Source: Thermoplasmata archaeon (GTDB taxonomy: Archaea; Thermoplasmatota; Thermoplasmata; Lutacidiplasmatales; UBA184). Taken from it: a DNA stretch of 64,000 nt. The notes beneath the pieces were generated by a model. The model made no database searches. It was not told where the DNA came from and saw nothing but the letters and a program-made list of their open reading frames with translations. The translations under genes and the position numbers were made by a program. The stretch is taken from contig JAKIWG010000003.1 in NCBI GenBank assembly GCA_022750155.1, forward strand, positions 35,351 through 99,350. Reading direction: 5' to 3'. How positions within the stretch are numbered: position 1 is the first letter of the stretch; each line of letters starts with the position of its first letter. Shown piece by piece: positions 8,893-17,808 of the stretch.

Positions 8893-9675
8893 TCAGACTC
8901 CCCGGGCGATGGCCCGGAGCCGGTCGCCGTGCCGGAAGGCACGCTCGGCCATCTCCTTGACGTCTTCGGGGGAGAACGCCCCGATTAAACCCTTTTGCAT
9001 CGCGACGATGTTGCCGGCTTCGTCGGTCGCGATCGTCACGCGGCCCTGTCCGGCCTTCTCCTCGTCGAACGTCGCGTCGACCACGATGGTCTCACCGAGC
9101 CGCGTGAACGTGCATTCGACCGGGAAGTGGGCGACGGCGAGCGGGATGTCGTGCTCGGCGATCCCGAACCGTTTCTGGGGGAGGGTGGCGTGGGTGAGGG
9201 CCCCCAGGGCGGCCAGGGAGGCGGCATCGATGAGGTTGCCGGAGTGGTCGAGTACGTGGATGTCGACGAAGCAGCTCCAGCACTTCTCTCCGGGCGTCAC
9301 GCACAGCTTCTTCAGGTCGATCGTCTCGGCGGCGCGGATCGCCCGGTCGACGACCCGCGAGACCTCGATCGCCCTTGGATGCGGGGGCCCGGGCTCGAAG
9401 GTCGGGGAGGAGAGCGGGATGAGCTCGGCGTTCGTCGTCAGGACCCCCGCGTTCGGGGTGTCGGGGTAGGGCTTGCCGGGCTCGAGCTTGATGCCCGAGA
9501 GGACGGTCGTGTCCCCGATTCGGGCGAGCGCCGAGCCGTCGGCGGTGACCACGAATCCCGGCTCCACCTCGACGCGTCGGTACTCGTCCGGGGTGCGCCC
9601 GTCGAGGCGCTTTCCCTGGCGGGCGAGGTCGAGGATGTGGGTGGAGAGGATCTCCGCGGTGACCTCGTCGCTCAT
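8893..9675 (-). CDS. rrp42: Exosome complex subunit Rrp42
   Basis: An RNase PH-fold protein that pairs with Rrp41 to make the hexameric ring of the archaeal exosome; Rrp42 itself is not catalytic but shapes the active site. The 260-residue product starts at ATG 9675 (MSDEVTAEILSTHILDL), then LDGRTPDEYR and VTADGSALARIGDTTVLSGIKLE, typical of the family. The frame is open far upstream inside rrp41, but the ATGA overlap with the rrp41 stop (9672-9675) fixes the start. Its order rrp4-rrp41-rrp42 is the classical one. Confidence 0.95.
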   Translation of the reverse strand: MSDEVTAEILSTHILDLARQGKRLDGRTPDEYRRVEVEPGFVVTADGSALARIGDTTVLSGIKLEPGKPYPDTPNAGVLTTNAELIPLSSPTFEPGPPHPRAIEVSRVVDRAIRAAETIDLKKLCVTPGEKCWSCFVDIHVLDHSGNLIDAASLAALGALTHATLPQKRFGIAEHDIPLAVAHFPVECTFTRLGETIVVDATFDEEKAGQGRVTIATDEAGNIVAMQKGLIGAFSPEDVKEMAERAFRHGDRLRAIARGV

Positions 9676-10433
9676 TGGGCGGCCCCCGTGGACGCGCCCA
9701 CCGGAGCGACCGCGTAGCGGTCCCGAAGGGCCGCCTTCATCTTCTCGTAGATCCCGCGGCACCCGGCGACGCCCATGTCGAGCGCCTGGCCGAGCTCGTC
9801 GCGGTGCATGTGGCCTTCCATCTGCATGAGCACGAGCCGACCGGATTGGGGGACCAGCGCCATCGGCAGGTCCGCTTCGCCGAAGTTGTCCTCGAGCTTG
9901 TTGAGGTCGAGCACGAGCTTGCCGCCGACCTTCCCGACGGCGACGGCCGGGAGCAGGTCGACCATCGGGATGCCCGCGTCGGCGAGGGCGACGGAGGCGG
10001 CGACGACGCCGGCGCAACGGGTGCCGGCGTTCGCCTGCAGGACCTCGATGTAGACGTCCACGGATGTGCGGGGGTACTCCTCGGCGAAGATCACCGATTC
10101 GAACGCCTCGGCGATCACCTTGCTGATCTCCTGGGAACGACGGTCGAGGCCGGGGCGCTTGCGTTCGTCGACGCTGAACGCCGCCATGTTGTACCGGCAC
10201 TGCACGATCGCCTTGTGGTTCTCCTGGAGGTGGCGGGGGTGAACCTCCCGTGGCCCGTAGACCGCGGCCATGACCTTGTTGAAGCCCCACTCCACGAACG
10301 CCGAGCCGTCGGCCTGGTGGAGCGGTCCGGCGGTGATCTTCAGGGGTCGCAGCTCATCGGGACGCCGGCCATCGGTCCTCAGTCCGTCAGGCCCGAACAG
10401 CTCCGGGATCTCTTTCGCTCCTACGTTGCCCAT
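9672..10433 (-). CDS. rrp41: Exosome complex exonuclease subunit Rrp41
   Basis: The catalytic RNase PH-fold subunit of the archaeal exosome, which degrades RNA 3'-5' phosphorolytically and can add tails. The 253-residue product shows RTDGRRPDELRPLKI, the arginine-rich phosphate-binding region ERKRPGLDRRSQEISK, NAGTRCAGVVAASVALADAG, and the acidic active-site segment LDLNKLEDNFGEADLP. It overlaps rrp42 by 4 nt and follows rrp4 by 25 nt. Confidence 0.96.
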   Translation of the reverse strand: MGNVGAKEIPELFGPDGLRTDGRRPDELRPLKITAGPLHQADGSAFVEWGFNKVMAAVYGPREVHPRHLQENHKAIVQCRYNMAAFSVDERKRPGLDRRSQEISKVIAEAFESVIFAEEYPRTSVDVYIEVLQANAGTRCAGVVAASVALADAGIPMVDLLPAVAVGKVGGKLVLDLNKLEDNFGEADLPMALVPQSGRLVLMQMEGHMHRDELGQALDMGVAGCRGIYEKMKAALRDRYAVAPVGASTGAAQ

Positions 10434-10458
10434 GGTGTGGTTCTCCTTGGAATGGAAT

Positions 10459-11355
10459 TCAGTACTCGGTCGGCGGGGGTTCGTCCGGCGGTCCGTCCGG
10501 TTCCGGCTCGGGGACGGTCTCCGGGAGCCTCGTGAGGGGGTGGGGACCCGGCGGCCCGTCGAACTCCGGTCGGGCGGACCCGTCCGAATCGAGCCGGGGC
10601 CGAGCCGGCCGAGCGCCGCCGCGGGGGTCCGGGTCCTCGGTCGAATCGAGATACTCCTGGATGCGCGCGGTGAGGCCGGAGCGTTGACCCTCCTCCTCGA
10701 TGATCCTCAGGCATTCGCGGGCCCGACGGATGCCCTCCTCCGGCCCATCGACCCAGACCCGCCCGTTCTGGCCGACGGCGACCTTCGTACCGGTCATCCG
10801 CGTGATCGTCTGGATCATCGACCCGCCGCGCCCGATGAGGCGCGGGATCTTGGCCGGGGAGAGGGTGACGATGGTCCCCCCTTCGAGCTTGCCGAGACCG
10901 TCGCCGTTCATGGTGACGCCGATGCGTCCGGTGTTCTCGATCGATTCGACGGCGACGACGACGGAGTCCTTGACGCCCAGGTACTGGCCCGTCTCGCCGA
11001 AGTCGATCTTCCAGGGGGTCCCGGTCATGTGGAGCGGGGCCCACCGGGGGGCGCCGATGTCCAATAGCCAGAACGTCCCCTGGACGTCGGTGACCGTGCC
11101 GATGACCACGTCGTTCGCCTTGGGGATGTAGCGACCGGAAAGCGGGACGACCCGGACCACGGGCGGTTTGGAGGAGAGCAGCCCGAGGACGCTCGCGTAG
11201 ATCCGGCCGTTCACCCGGTAGGTCCCGGGACCCGGCGTGAGACCGTGACCGGGGATCTCCTCCCCCGGAAGAACTAGTATGCGGTCCCCGCTCGGTGGCG
11301 GGGCACTCGCGTCGTGGCCACGCCCTCGGTGGCCCGGCCGATGTCCATGACCCAT
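10459..11355 (-). CDS. rrp4: Exosome complex RNA-binding subunit Rrp4
   Basis: The cap subunit that feeds RNA to the Rrp41/42 ring. After a histidine/glycine-rich start come an N-terminal strand domain (VLPGEEIPGHG), an S1 domain (NDVVIGTVTDVQGTFWLLDIGA) and a KH domain with the IGRGG loop (about residues 175-180). The last 60 residues are a low-complexity Pro/Asp/Arg tail without known role, making it longer (298 residues) than the usual 230-250. Start ATG 11355 lies 36 nt after the sdo1 stop. Confidence 0.95.
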   Translation of the reverse strand: MGHGHRPGHRGRGHDASAPPPSGDRILVLPGEEIPGHGLTPGPGTYRVNGRIYASVLGLLSSKPPVVRVVPLSGRYIPKANDVVIGTVTDVQGTFWLLDIGAPRWAPLHMTGTPWKIDFGETGQYLGVKDSVVVAVESIENTGRIGVTMNGDGLGKLEGGTIVTLSPAKIPRLIGRGGSMIQTITRMTGTKVAVGQNGRVWVDGPEEGIRRARECLRIIEEEGQRSGLTARIQEYLDSTEDPDPRGGARPARPRLDSDGSARPEFDGPPGPHPLTRLPETVPEPEPDGPPDEPPPTEY

Positions 11356-11391
11356 AGGTTTTCTTGCACCGGGGCGTCGGACCGGGGTTCG

Positions 11392-12087
11392 CTATTTAAC
11401 GAGCGCGGTCTCGGCGGTCCCTTTCGTGCGCGCGCTGAGCTTCTCGTACAGCTCGGTCTGGACGCCGGCCGGGATCTCCAGGATCGCCGTCCACGACCCG
11501 TCCGATTGCCAGAGCTCGTCGCCCAGCTTCCCGAGCCCCTTGACCTCCGCGATCACCTTCGGGTAGTGCTGGCCCGGGACCTTGATCCGCACCCGGACGA
11601 CGTCGAAGCGGATCGGCAGCAGCGGGCGGAGCTTCGCGAGGATCTCCTGGATCTGCACGTCGGCAGGACGGAACGGGTCGACGTGGACCTTCGCCTCCAC
11701 CATCGCCGCCTCGATCCGGGCCGGCGGGTGGGGGGCCCCGGTTTGGGGGTTCATCGCGTTCCGGGCGATCGTCGCGACGATCTGCCGGTGCTTCTCCTGG
11801 GCCAACTGGTGGCGCTGCTCGGTCGTGACCTGCACCTCGCCCTTGAGGATGATCTGGCGAGCGATCTCGGCGAGGTCGCGGGTGTGGAACGTCTTTTCCA
11901 GGTGCTCGTCGGAGATCCGGTCGCCCTTCTTGGCGTCCTTGAAGACCTGGTCGAGGGCGAGCTTGTCGCGTAGGTCAACCGACTTTCCGTCCTTGATATC
12001 CTGGACCGCCTTCGGGTCGACGAGGACCTCGAACCGGGAGCCCGCGTGCTCCCAACGGGCCACGACCGCGTCTTCGACCGTCACCAT
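11392..12087 (-). CDS. sdo1: Ribosome maturation protein SDO1 (SBDS homologue)
   Basis: The archaeal SBDS protein acts in late 60S-type subunit maturation with EF-2-like GTPases. The 231-residue product has the N-terminal fold (VARWEHAGSRFEVLVDPKAV), the conserved helix LDQVFKDAKKGDRIS, the ILKGEVQVTTEQR segment and the C-terminal ferredoxin-like domain (VRVRIKVPGQHYPKVI). The frame continues upstream, but ATG at 12087 begins at the conserved MVTVEDAVVARWE. It lies between psmA (32-nt gap) and rrp4, the standard archaeal order. Confidence 0.96.
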   Translation of the reverse strand: MVTVEDAVVARWEHAGSRFEVLVDPKAVQDIKDGKSVDLRDKLALDQVFKDAKKGDRISDEHLEKTFHTRDLAEIARQIILKGEVQVTTEQRHQLAQEKHRQIVATIARNAMNPQTGAPHPPARIEAAMVEAKVHVDPFRPADVQIQEILAKLRPLLPIRFDVVRVRIKVPGQHYPKVIAEVKGLGKLGDELWQSDGSWTAILEIPAGVQTELYEKLSARTKGTAETALVK

Positions 12088-12119
12088 GGGAGGACTCTCT
12101 CCCCGCCCACCATCGCCGA

Positions 12120-12869
12120 CTAGCTGCGGCTCTTGGCCGGGGGCGCCGGGGGAAGTCGGGCCAGATACTTCTGGATTTCCTCGGGGAGGAGGCGGTGCCA
12201 GCCCTTTCCGCGCTGCAAGATGCACACCTCGACGGTCGCGAGCGTGGCCCCGTCGTCGAGGGACTGTCGAAGACCCTCGAGCGCCAGCAGGGTCGCCGCG
12301 TCGGCGTCGATGTTGGGCTTGTACTTCTGTTCGAACAGCTCCATGACGGGCCCCTTGTTCCCGCCGGTGGAGGTCGCCTTGAAGCTGGTCAGCGACCCGG
12401 AAGGTTCGGTCTCGAACAGGTGCACGCCGGACTCATCATAGCCTCCGACCAATAGCGCGGTGCCGAACGGTCGGACGCCGCCGAACTGGGTGTACTGCTG
12501 CTTGTAGTCGCAGATCCGCCGGACCAGGAGCTCGACCGAGATCCCATCGGCGTAGGTGACGCGGTTGATCTGGCCGGTGAGTCGGGCGTAGTCGACGAGG
12601 ACCCGCGCGTCGGCCACTAGGCCGGCGGTGGCGCACCCGATGTGCTCGTCGATCTGGTGGATCTTCTCCAGGCTCGCCGGTTCGGCGAGCTTGGGGTTCG
12701 GGATGCGCCGGTCGGCGACCAGGACGACGCCGTCCTCGAAGACCACTCCGGCCGTCGTGGCGCCCCGGCGGACCGCCTCGCGCGCGTACTCGACCTGGAA
12801 GAGCCGGCCGTCGGGCGAGAAGACGGTGATCGCCCGGTCGTAGGCCATCTGGCCCGGTTGCATCTCCAT
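12120..12869 (-). CDS. psmA: Proteasome alpha subunit
   Basis: Forms the outer rings of the 20S proteasome and gates substrate entry. The 249-residue product has the diagnostic alpha-subunit start (QMAYDRAITVFSPDGRLFQVEYAREAVRRG) and the ATTAGVVFEDGVVLVADRR strand; as expected for an alpha subunit there is no propeptide with a catalytic Thr. It is the first gene of the operon running to rpo12, with a clear TATA box about 40 nt upstream. The true start could be Met8 (MAYDR), where many archaeal alpha subunits begin. Confidence 0.96.
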   Translation of the reverse strand: MEMQPGQMAYDRAITVFSPDGRLFQVEYAREAVRRGATTAGVVFEDGVVLVADRRIPNPKLAEPASLEKIHQIDEHIGCATAGLVADARVLVDYARLTGQINRVTYADGISVELLVRRICDYKQQYTQFGGVRPFGTALLVGGYDESGVHLFETEPSGSLTSFKATSTGGNKGPVMELFEQKYKPNIDADAATLLALEGLRQSLDDGATLATVEVCILQRGKGWHRLLPEEIQKYLARLPPAPPAKSRS

Positions 12870-12906
12870 GAAATGACCTCGAGTTCGCGGGGGGCACCTG
12901 GGAGGG

Positions 12907-12915
12907 CCTTATAAC
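12907..12915 (-). promoter_or_regulatory. TATA box of the psmA-exosome operon
   Basis: The minus strand reads GTTATAAGG, a near-consensus archaeal TATA element, 38-46 nt upstream of psmA. It predicts a transcript start near 12885 and a leader of about 16 nt. No other strong TATA box is seen between psmA and rpo12, so the seven genes probably form one unit. Confidence 0.65.
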
Positions 12916-13018
12916 GCTCCCGCGGGCGGTTTCGCTCGGGTAGCCCGGTTACGCGAGTTCCCCGGCGGCGACGACGCCCGGGGCGAAGCGTAAAGACCCG
13001 CGGACGAGGTTGAGCGGC

Positions 13019-15142
13019 ATGGGCGACCCCGAGCGTTCCGGTGCGAAGCCTCCCGGCGCCCGGCGCCTGGCGTCCGCGACCTCCGCCTACCTGCGCAGCG
13101 CCTCCGAGCAACCGATCGAGTGGTTCCCCTGGGGCTCGGAGCCGTTCGAGCTCGCCGAGCGGACCCAGCGACCGGTCCTTCTCGACATCGGGGCGGCGTG
13201 GTGCCACTGGTGCCACGTGATGGACGAGGGCACGTACGCCGATGCCGAGGTCGCGCGTCTGCTTCGGGAGCACTTCATCGCCGTGAAGGTCGACCGGGAC
13301 GAGCACCCGGAGGTCGACCGGAGATACCAGCGTCAGGTCGGGGTCCTCACCGGAGAAGGCGGATGGCCGCTCACGGCATTCCTCACCCCGAAAGGGGAGG
13401 TGTTCCTCGGGGGGACGTACTTTCCTCCGGAGGACGGGCAGGGGCGGCCCGGATTCCGCCGGGTCCTTCAGGAGGTCGCCCGCCTATGGACGCAGGAACC
13501 GGAAAAGATCCGGGGGAACCTGGGTGCGATCCAAGAAGCGCTCCATCGGATCCGGGACCAGGAGAACCCCGCCGCGGTCTCCCGCTCCTCCTTCCTGCAG
13601 CAGGTCCGTTCCCGCATCTGGCAGAGCTACGACCCGGTCCACGCGGGATTCGGGCACGCCCCGAAATTTCCCCATCCGACCGCCGTCTCGCTCCTGTTCT
13701 ACGAGGCGTTCGCCTCGGAGACGCCGGAGCCGGCATCGCGGGCGCTGGAGACCCTTCGTCGGATGGCGGACGGCGGGATGTACGACCACGTGGGCGGGGG
13801 GTTCCACCGCTACTCGGTCGACGAGGGCTGGCACATCCCCCATTTCGAGAAGATGGCGATCGACAACGCCGCGCTGCTCTCGGCGTATGGGGAAGGGGCA
13901 CGATGGTCGCCGGATCCTGGGCTGATCGACACGGCCCGAGGGATCGTGGCGTGGTCGACCGGAACGCTCGGTGACCCGCACGGTGGGTTCGCGGCGAGTC
14001 AGGACGCCGACAACGCGCCGGGGGACGACGGCAGCTATTTCACCTGGAGCCGGGCCGAGCTCAAGCAGGTCCTGGAGGGGCCGGAGCTTTCGGTCGCGGT
14101 CCGCTACTTCGGGGTGGGCAGCGAGGGCCGGATGCCTCACGACCCGGATCGGAACGTGTTGTTCCGGCTGATGAGCCCCGCCGAGGCCGGCAAGCCCTCG
14201 GGCCTTTCGGAACCGGCCGCGAAAGCAGCCGTGGAACGGGTCGTGGCGAAGCTGCGGGCGGCCCGCTCCCGGCGCTCGGCGCCGGTCGTGGACCGGGCGC
14301 TCTACGCCGCTCTCAACGGGGCCTACATCCGCGCGCTCGCCCAGAGCTCGCCCGTCCTCCAGGATCCCGGGGCGCTCTCGACCGCGCGCCGGGCGGCCGA
14401 CCGGTTCCTCCGTCAGGCGTTCGTTCCGGGTCGCGGGGTCGCCCATCGCCTCGAAGGCGAGGGGGCGAGCGGCTTCGGCCTGTTGGAGGACCAGGCGGAG
14501 TTCGCTCTGGGGTTGGTGGAGCTGGCTGGGATGACCCTCGACCGCGGGTACTTCGATTCGGCGCGTTCCCTGTTGGAGACGATCGAGGCGGAGTTCCGGG
14601 CCCCGAACGGGCTGCTTCGGGACATCGCACCGCGCCTGTACGACGGCCCCGTCGTCGGTTCTTTGGCCGAGGCCTCCTACCCGGTCGAGGACAACCCGCA
14701 CCTGTCCGCCAATGCGGCAGCCGCCCTGGCGATGATCCGGTTCTCCTCCCTGAGCGGTCACGAAGAGTGGAGGGTCAAGGCGGAGGCGATCGTCGAGGCC
14801 ATGCAGGGGCGGGTCGCGAGCGCGGGCCTGTTCGCGGCCGGGGCCGCGCTCGGGGCGGGGACCCTCGGCGCACCGCCGGCCCGCGTGGTGATCGAGGGAG
14901 AAGGGGCCGAGGCCGATGCCCTCGAGCGGGCTGCGCGGGGGAGCTGGCACCCGGACCTGTGGGTATTCCGGGGCGTCCCGCCCGAGCCGTTCTCCCTCCC
15001 CGAGGAACTCGGTGCGGGGTCGGGCGGCCCCCCCCGGGCCCGAGCTCTGGTCTGCTTTGGAACCCGCTGCTTGGCACCGGTTACGGTCGCGGCCGAGCTC
15101 CCGAAGAAGATTCGCTCGGCCGGTCGGGGCGGATCGTCGTAG
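13019..15142 (+). CDS. DUF255 (YyaL/SPATA20-like) thioredoxin-fold protein
   Basis: A 707-residue protein with an N-terminal thioredoxin-like domain followed by a long alpha/alpha-barrel glycoside-processing-like domain, the standard YyaL/COG1331 layout. The redox motif is AWCHWCHVMDEGTY (about residues 60-73), followed by EHFIAVKVDRDEHPEVD and the GGWPLTAFLTPKGEVFLGGTYFPPE signature; the barrel contains MYDHVGGGFHRYSVDEGWHIPHFEKM. Function is not firmly known for the family. ATG 13019 is preferred to a TTG at 13010. Its last 62 nt overlap the convergent phosphoesterase gene. Confidence 0.9.
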   Translation: MGDPERSGAKPPGARRLASATSAYLRSASEQPIEWFPWGSEPFELAERTQRPVLLDIGAAWCHWCHVMDEGTYADAEVARLLREHFIAVKVDRDEHPEVDRRYQRQVGVLTGEGGWPLTAFLTPKGEVFLGGTYFPPEDGQGRPGFRRVLQEVARLWTQEPEKIRGNLGAIQEALHRIRDQENPAAVSRSSFLQQVRSRIWQSYDPVHAGFGHAPKFPHPTAVSLLFYEAFASETPEPASRALETLRRMADGGMYDHVGGGFHRYSVDEGWHIPHFEKMAIDNAALLSAYGEGARWSPDPGLIDTARGIVAWSTGTLGDPHGGFAASQDADNAPGDDGSYFTWSRAELKQVLEGPELSVAVRYFGVGSEGRMPHDPDRNVLFRLMSPAEAGKPSGLSEPAAKAAVERVVAKLRAARSRRSAPVVDRALYAALNGAYIRALAQSSPVLQDPGALSTARRAADRFLRQAFVPGRGVAHRLEGEGASGFGLLEDQAEFALGLVELAGMTLDRGYFDSARSLLETIEAEFRAPNGLLRDIAPRLYDGPVVGSLAEASYPVEDNPHLSANAAAALAMIRFSSLSGHEEWRVKAEAIVEAMQGRVASAGLFAAGAALGAGTLGAPPARVVIEGEGAEADALERAARGSWHPDLWVFRGVPPEPFSLPEELGAGSGGPPRARALVCFGTRCLAPVTVAAELPKKIRSAGRGGSS

Positions 15143-15911
15143 CCACCGGACCCACGTCGGTCCCGTCCAGCAGGTACGCCCGCGGGGAACCTCGCGAGAG
15201 AAATCGGCGCACCAGGAACGTGCGACCGCGCGAGGGCCGGAGCCGGTTGAGCGCTTCGTTCGCGCAGAGCGGATGGAACGCCGGCAGGACGATCAACTCG
15301 CGGGCGGCGAGTTCGGCGTGCCGGCGGCGGCGTTTCGTCGGCCGCACGGGGAATTCTGGGAACTCGACCCGGACCCAGCAGCGTTGCTTGCCGATCGCCT
15401 CGTCGGGCGTCGGTGCAAATCGATAGGCCGGATGGAGGTGACCGCAGACGATGGTGCCCGCTCTCAGCACGGCGTCCGACGGCCAGCCGTGTCCGTGAAA
15501 GATCCCCACCCCGTGTCGTACCACTCCGGTCGCCGGGTGCACGACGACCTCGCGGGGGAGATGCCGGGCAAGTCCGACGTCGTGGTTGCCGGGCACGAGT
15601 TCCACGGTGAACCCCTCGGCGAGCAGGGTCGAGAAGAAGTCGAACACGACCGGCCGAAGAGGCGCTGGGACGCCGACGATCGGATGCTTGGCGTCGCCGG
15701 CCACGAGGAACCCCTTCGCCGAACGGGCGCGGGCGAGCTCCACCAGGGACCAGCTCATCGACGCCGCGGAGCTGAGGTGGGGGCCGGGTCGCGAGCCTTC
15801 GATGCCCAGGTGGAGGTCGGCGAGCACGAGCGTTCCGCCCTGCTCGCGTCCCGCGGGGAGCAGCTCCAGGACGGGCCAATCCGGGACCGGTCGGATCGAC
15901 GCACGCGCCAC
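15081..15911 (-). CDS. Metallophosphoesterase, SbcD/Mre11-related archaeal family
   Basis: A calcineurin-like phosphoesterase of the archaeal family related to SbcD/Mre11 (276 residues). Metal-binding motifs in order are ADLHLG, GDAKH, PGNHD and GHGWP...CGHLHP. In many archaea this family sits next to an Lhr-type helicase; here the Lhr-like gene is 16 kb away. The C-terminal 20 residues are encoded opposite the end of the DUF255 gene (62-nt convergent overlap). Substrate is unknown; a role in nucleic-acid metabolism is inferred from the family name only. Confidence 0.85.
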   Translation of the reverse strand: MARASIRPVPDWPVLELLPAGREQGGTLVLADLHLGIEGSRPGPHLSSAASMSWSLVELARARSAKGFLVAGDAKHPIVGVPAPLRPVVFDFFSTLLAEGFTVELVPGNHDVGLARHLPREVVVHPATGVVRHGVGIFHGHGWPSDAVLRAGTIVCGHLHPAYRFAPTPDEAIGKQRCWVRVEFPEFPVRPTKRRRRHAELAARELIVLPAFHPLCANEALNRLRPSRGRTFLVRRFLSRGSPRAYLLDGTDVGPVATTIRPDRPSESSSGARPRP

Positions 15912-15990
15912 GGGGTGCGAGCCCCTCGAGACGATTGAGGGTTTGCGCCCCGAGACCGGTGCGTCGCCCTCCGAGAGAGGACGACCCCTT

Positions 15991-16000
15991 CTTTTATATA
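15991..16000 (+). promoter_or_regulatory. TATA box of the COG1395-type regulator gene
   Basis: CTTTTATATA, one of the best TATA matches in the window, about 39-48 nt before the GTG start at 16039. A Shine-Dalgarno-like GGGAGG at 16025-16030 lies between, so this transcript probably has a short leader with a ribosome binding site. Confidence 0.65.
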
Positions 16001-16038
16001 GAAGTCATCTGGGTAAACCTCGTAGGGAGGCGACCGGC

Positions 16039-17091
16039 GTGGCGGGACAGGCACGGGAGGATTCGATCGACCGGATCCAGTCCCTTCTGGAGAGCGCGGG
16101 ATTCTACGTCTCCGACGCGCACAGCCTTCGACCGTCGAGCTTCGACCTCCTCGCCCGGCGGGATTCCTTCCTGCTCATCGTCAAGGTACTGAAGAACATC
16201 GATGCCCTCGACCCGGAGGAGGCCGGACGCCTTCGGGAGCTGGCCGAGCTGTTCCCGGCGGTGCCGATCCTGATCGGCCAGACCTCGGGCGCGATGGAGC
16301 TCGAGTCCGGCGTGGTCTACAACCGATACGGGATCCCGATCATCGTCGAAGAGAGCCTGCGGGACTACCTATCGAAGGGGATCCCCCCGTTCCTCGTCTC
16401 GAGCCCGGGGGGCATTTTTGCTCGCGTCGACGGGGTCCGGCTGCGGAGGCTCAGGGAGGACCGACAGATCTCCCTCGGCACCCTCGCGTCGGTCGCCGGG
16501 GTGTCGCGGCGTACGATCCAGCTGTACGAGGACGGCTCCGGGGCGGAGGTGACGGTCATCGAACGGATCGAGCGGTTTCTCGGGGAGCCGGTGGCCGTTC
16601 CCATCGAGCTGTTCCGCGCGCCCGGGCGCCCCCGCGACTCCGAGGAGGATGGCCCGGGCGACGAGGAGGGATCGGCGAAGCGAACCGGAACGGATGCCGG
16701 CTCCTCGCCGGACCGGCCGGCCCGTCGAGGTCGTCGACCGGCCTCCACCGGCGACCCGCTACGCGATGGGGTCTTCCGACAGCTCGATGGCATGGGCTGG
16801 GAGGTCGTCGTGACGGTGCGTGCCCCCTTCGATGCGTTCACCCGCGGCACTCCGCGCACCGAGCAGGAGATCCTCCTGACCTCGGTCGGAAGCTTCCGCA
16901 ATGCGCAACACCGGGCGGAGATCCTCCAACAGCTCGCGAAGGTCGCCGAAGGGCACGCGCTGTTCGTGGTCCGCGAGGCGCTCTCCCGGACGTCGATCGA
17001 CGGCCTGCCGATCGTCACCATGCCCGAGCTCAAGCGCCACCGCGACCGCGACGAGCTCCTCGACACGATTACCGAGCGCGAGGGCTCGTGA
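16039..17091 (+). CDS. Transcriptional regulator with Xre-type helix-turn-helix (COG1395-like)
   Basis: A 350-residue archaeal regulator. The N-terminal half (DSIDRIQSLLESAGFYVSD...FDLLARRDSFLLIVKVLKNID) is the restriction-endonuclease-like domain of this family. A Cro/C1-type helix-turn-helix follows at about residues 133-190 (RLREDRQISLGTLASVAGVSRRTIQLYEDG). After a charged linker comes a second alpha/beta domain (VVVTVRAPFDAFTRG). GTG 16039 is supported by the GGGAGG nine bases upstream and a strong TATA box. It overlaps the next gene by 4 nt (GTGA). Family members are conserved in Euryarchaeota; targets are unknown. Confidence 0.85.
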   Translation: MAGQAREDSIDRIQSLLESAGFYVSDAHSLRPSSFDLLARRDSFLLIVKVLKNIDALDPEEAGRLRELAELFPAVPILIGQTSGAMELESGVVYNRYGIPIIVEESLRDYLSKGIPPFLVSSPGGIFARVDGVRLRRLREDRQISLGTLASVAGVSRRTIQLYEDGSGAEVTVIERIERFLGEPVAVPIELFRAPGRPRDSEEDGPGDEEGSAKRTGTDAGSSPDRPARRGRRPASTGDPLRDGVFRQLDGMGWEVVVTVRAPFDAFTRGTPRTEQEILLTSVGSFRNAQHRAEILQQLAKVAEGHALFVVREALSRTSIDGLPIVTMPELKRHRDRDELLDTITEREGS

Positions 17092-17726
17092 TCCGCCGGG
17101 AGCTCCCCGGCTCGCCGCGCTTCCTGTTGGTCGGCGTCGTCCGGGGTCTTCCCTCGGAAGTGCCTCCCCTCGTGGGCGCGCTGAACGCATTCGCCCCGGA
17201 GCGCGTGGGCGTCGGACTCTCTTCGGACGAGGCGCGTGGTCTCGAGGACCATTTCGGCGCGACCGAGACGGAACCGATCGTCCCGCTCGCACCGACCGAG
17301 GAGGCGGAGATCCGGGGTCTGAGCCGGTTCGGGGAGGTCCAGGTGCCGCATCCGGGATTCCTCGGCGCCCTCGACTGGGGCCGGGTAAACCAGGTGCCCG
17401 TGGAACCGCTCGACACCTCGGACGAGGGCTACGCGACGATGTTCACCGACCACATCAGCTACCTCGAGCTGGTCCGCCGCACGCTGCGCGAACGCCGTCT
17501 GACGAAGAACCCGCCCGCGGCGGCCAACGGCGACGAGTACGTGATGACCTGGGAGCGGACCGTCGGGGGCGGCCGGGAATCGGAACGCTTCGCCCTCGCC
17601 CGCGACGGAGCGCTGGCCTCGGCCGCCTTGCGGCTCGGGGTCGGTCGACGCACCGTGGCGATCGTCGTCGACCGGGAGCGGTTCGAGCGCGTGAGCACGC
17701 TGATGGCGGCGCCGCGACCTACGTGA
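17088..17726 (+). CDS. Uncharacterised protein, weakly TraB-like, coupled to regulator
   Basis: A 212-residue soluble protein starting at GTG 17088 inside the GTGA overlap with the upstream regulator, so the two are translated together. The start RFLLVGVVRGLPSEVPPLVGALNAFAPERVGVGLS faintly resembles the TraB/PrgY pattern (a strand ending in Gly-x-x, then a conserved VGVxL), and there is an EGYATMFTDHISYLELVRRTL segment. No membrane segment or catalytic motif is recognised. The function is unknown; the coupling suggests it works with or senses for the regulator. Confidence 0.75.
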   Translation: MIRRELPGSPRFLLVGVVRGLPSEVPPLVGALNAFAPERVGVGLSSDEARGLEDHFGATETEPIVPLAPTEEAEIRGLSRFGEVQVPHPGFLGALDWGRVNQVPVEPLDTSDEGYATMFTDHISYLELVRRTLRERRLTKNPPAAANGDEYVMTWERTVGGGRESERFALARDGALASAALRLGVGRRTVAIVVDRERFERVSTLMAAPRPT

Positions 17727-17808
17727 GCGATGGTCCCGACCCTCGATCGTCCCATCCCTACACGAAAGCTATGAACTTCGCCGCCGACCGGAGCCGGAGG
17801 GCGGCTCA

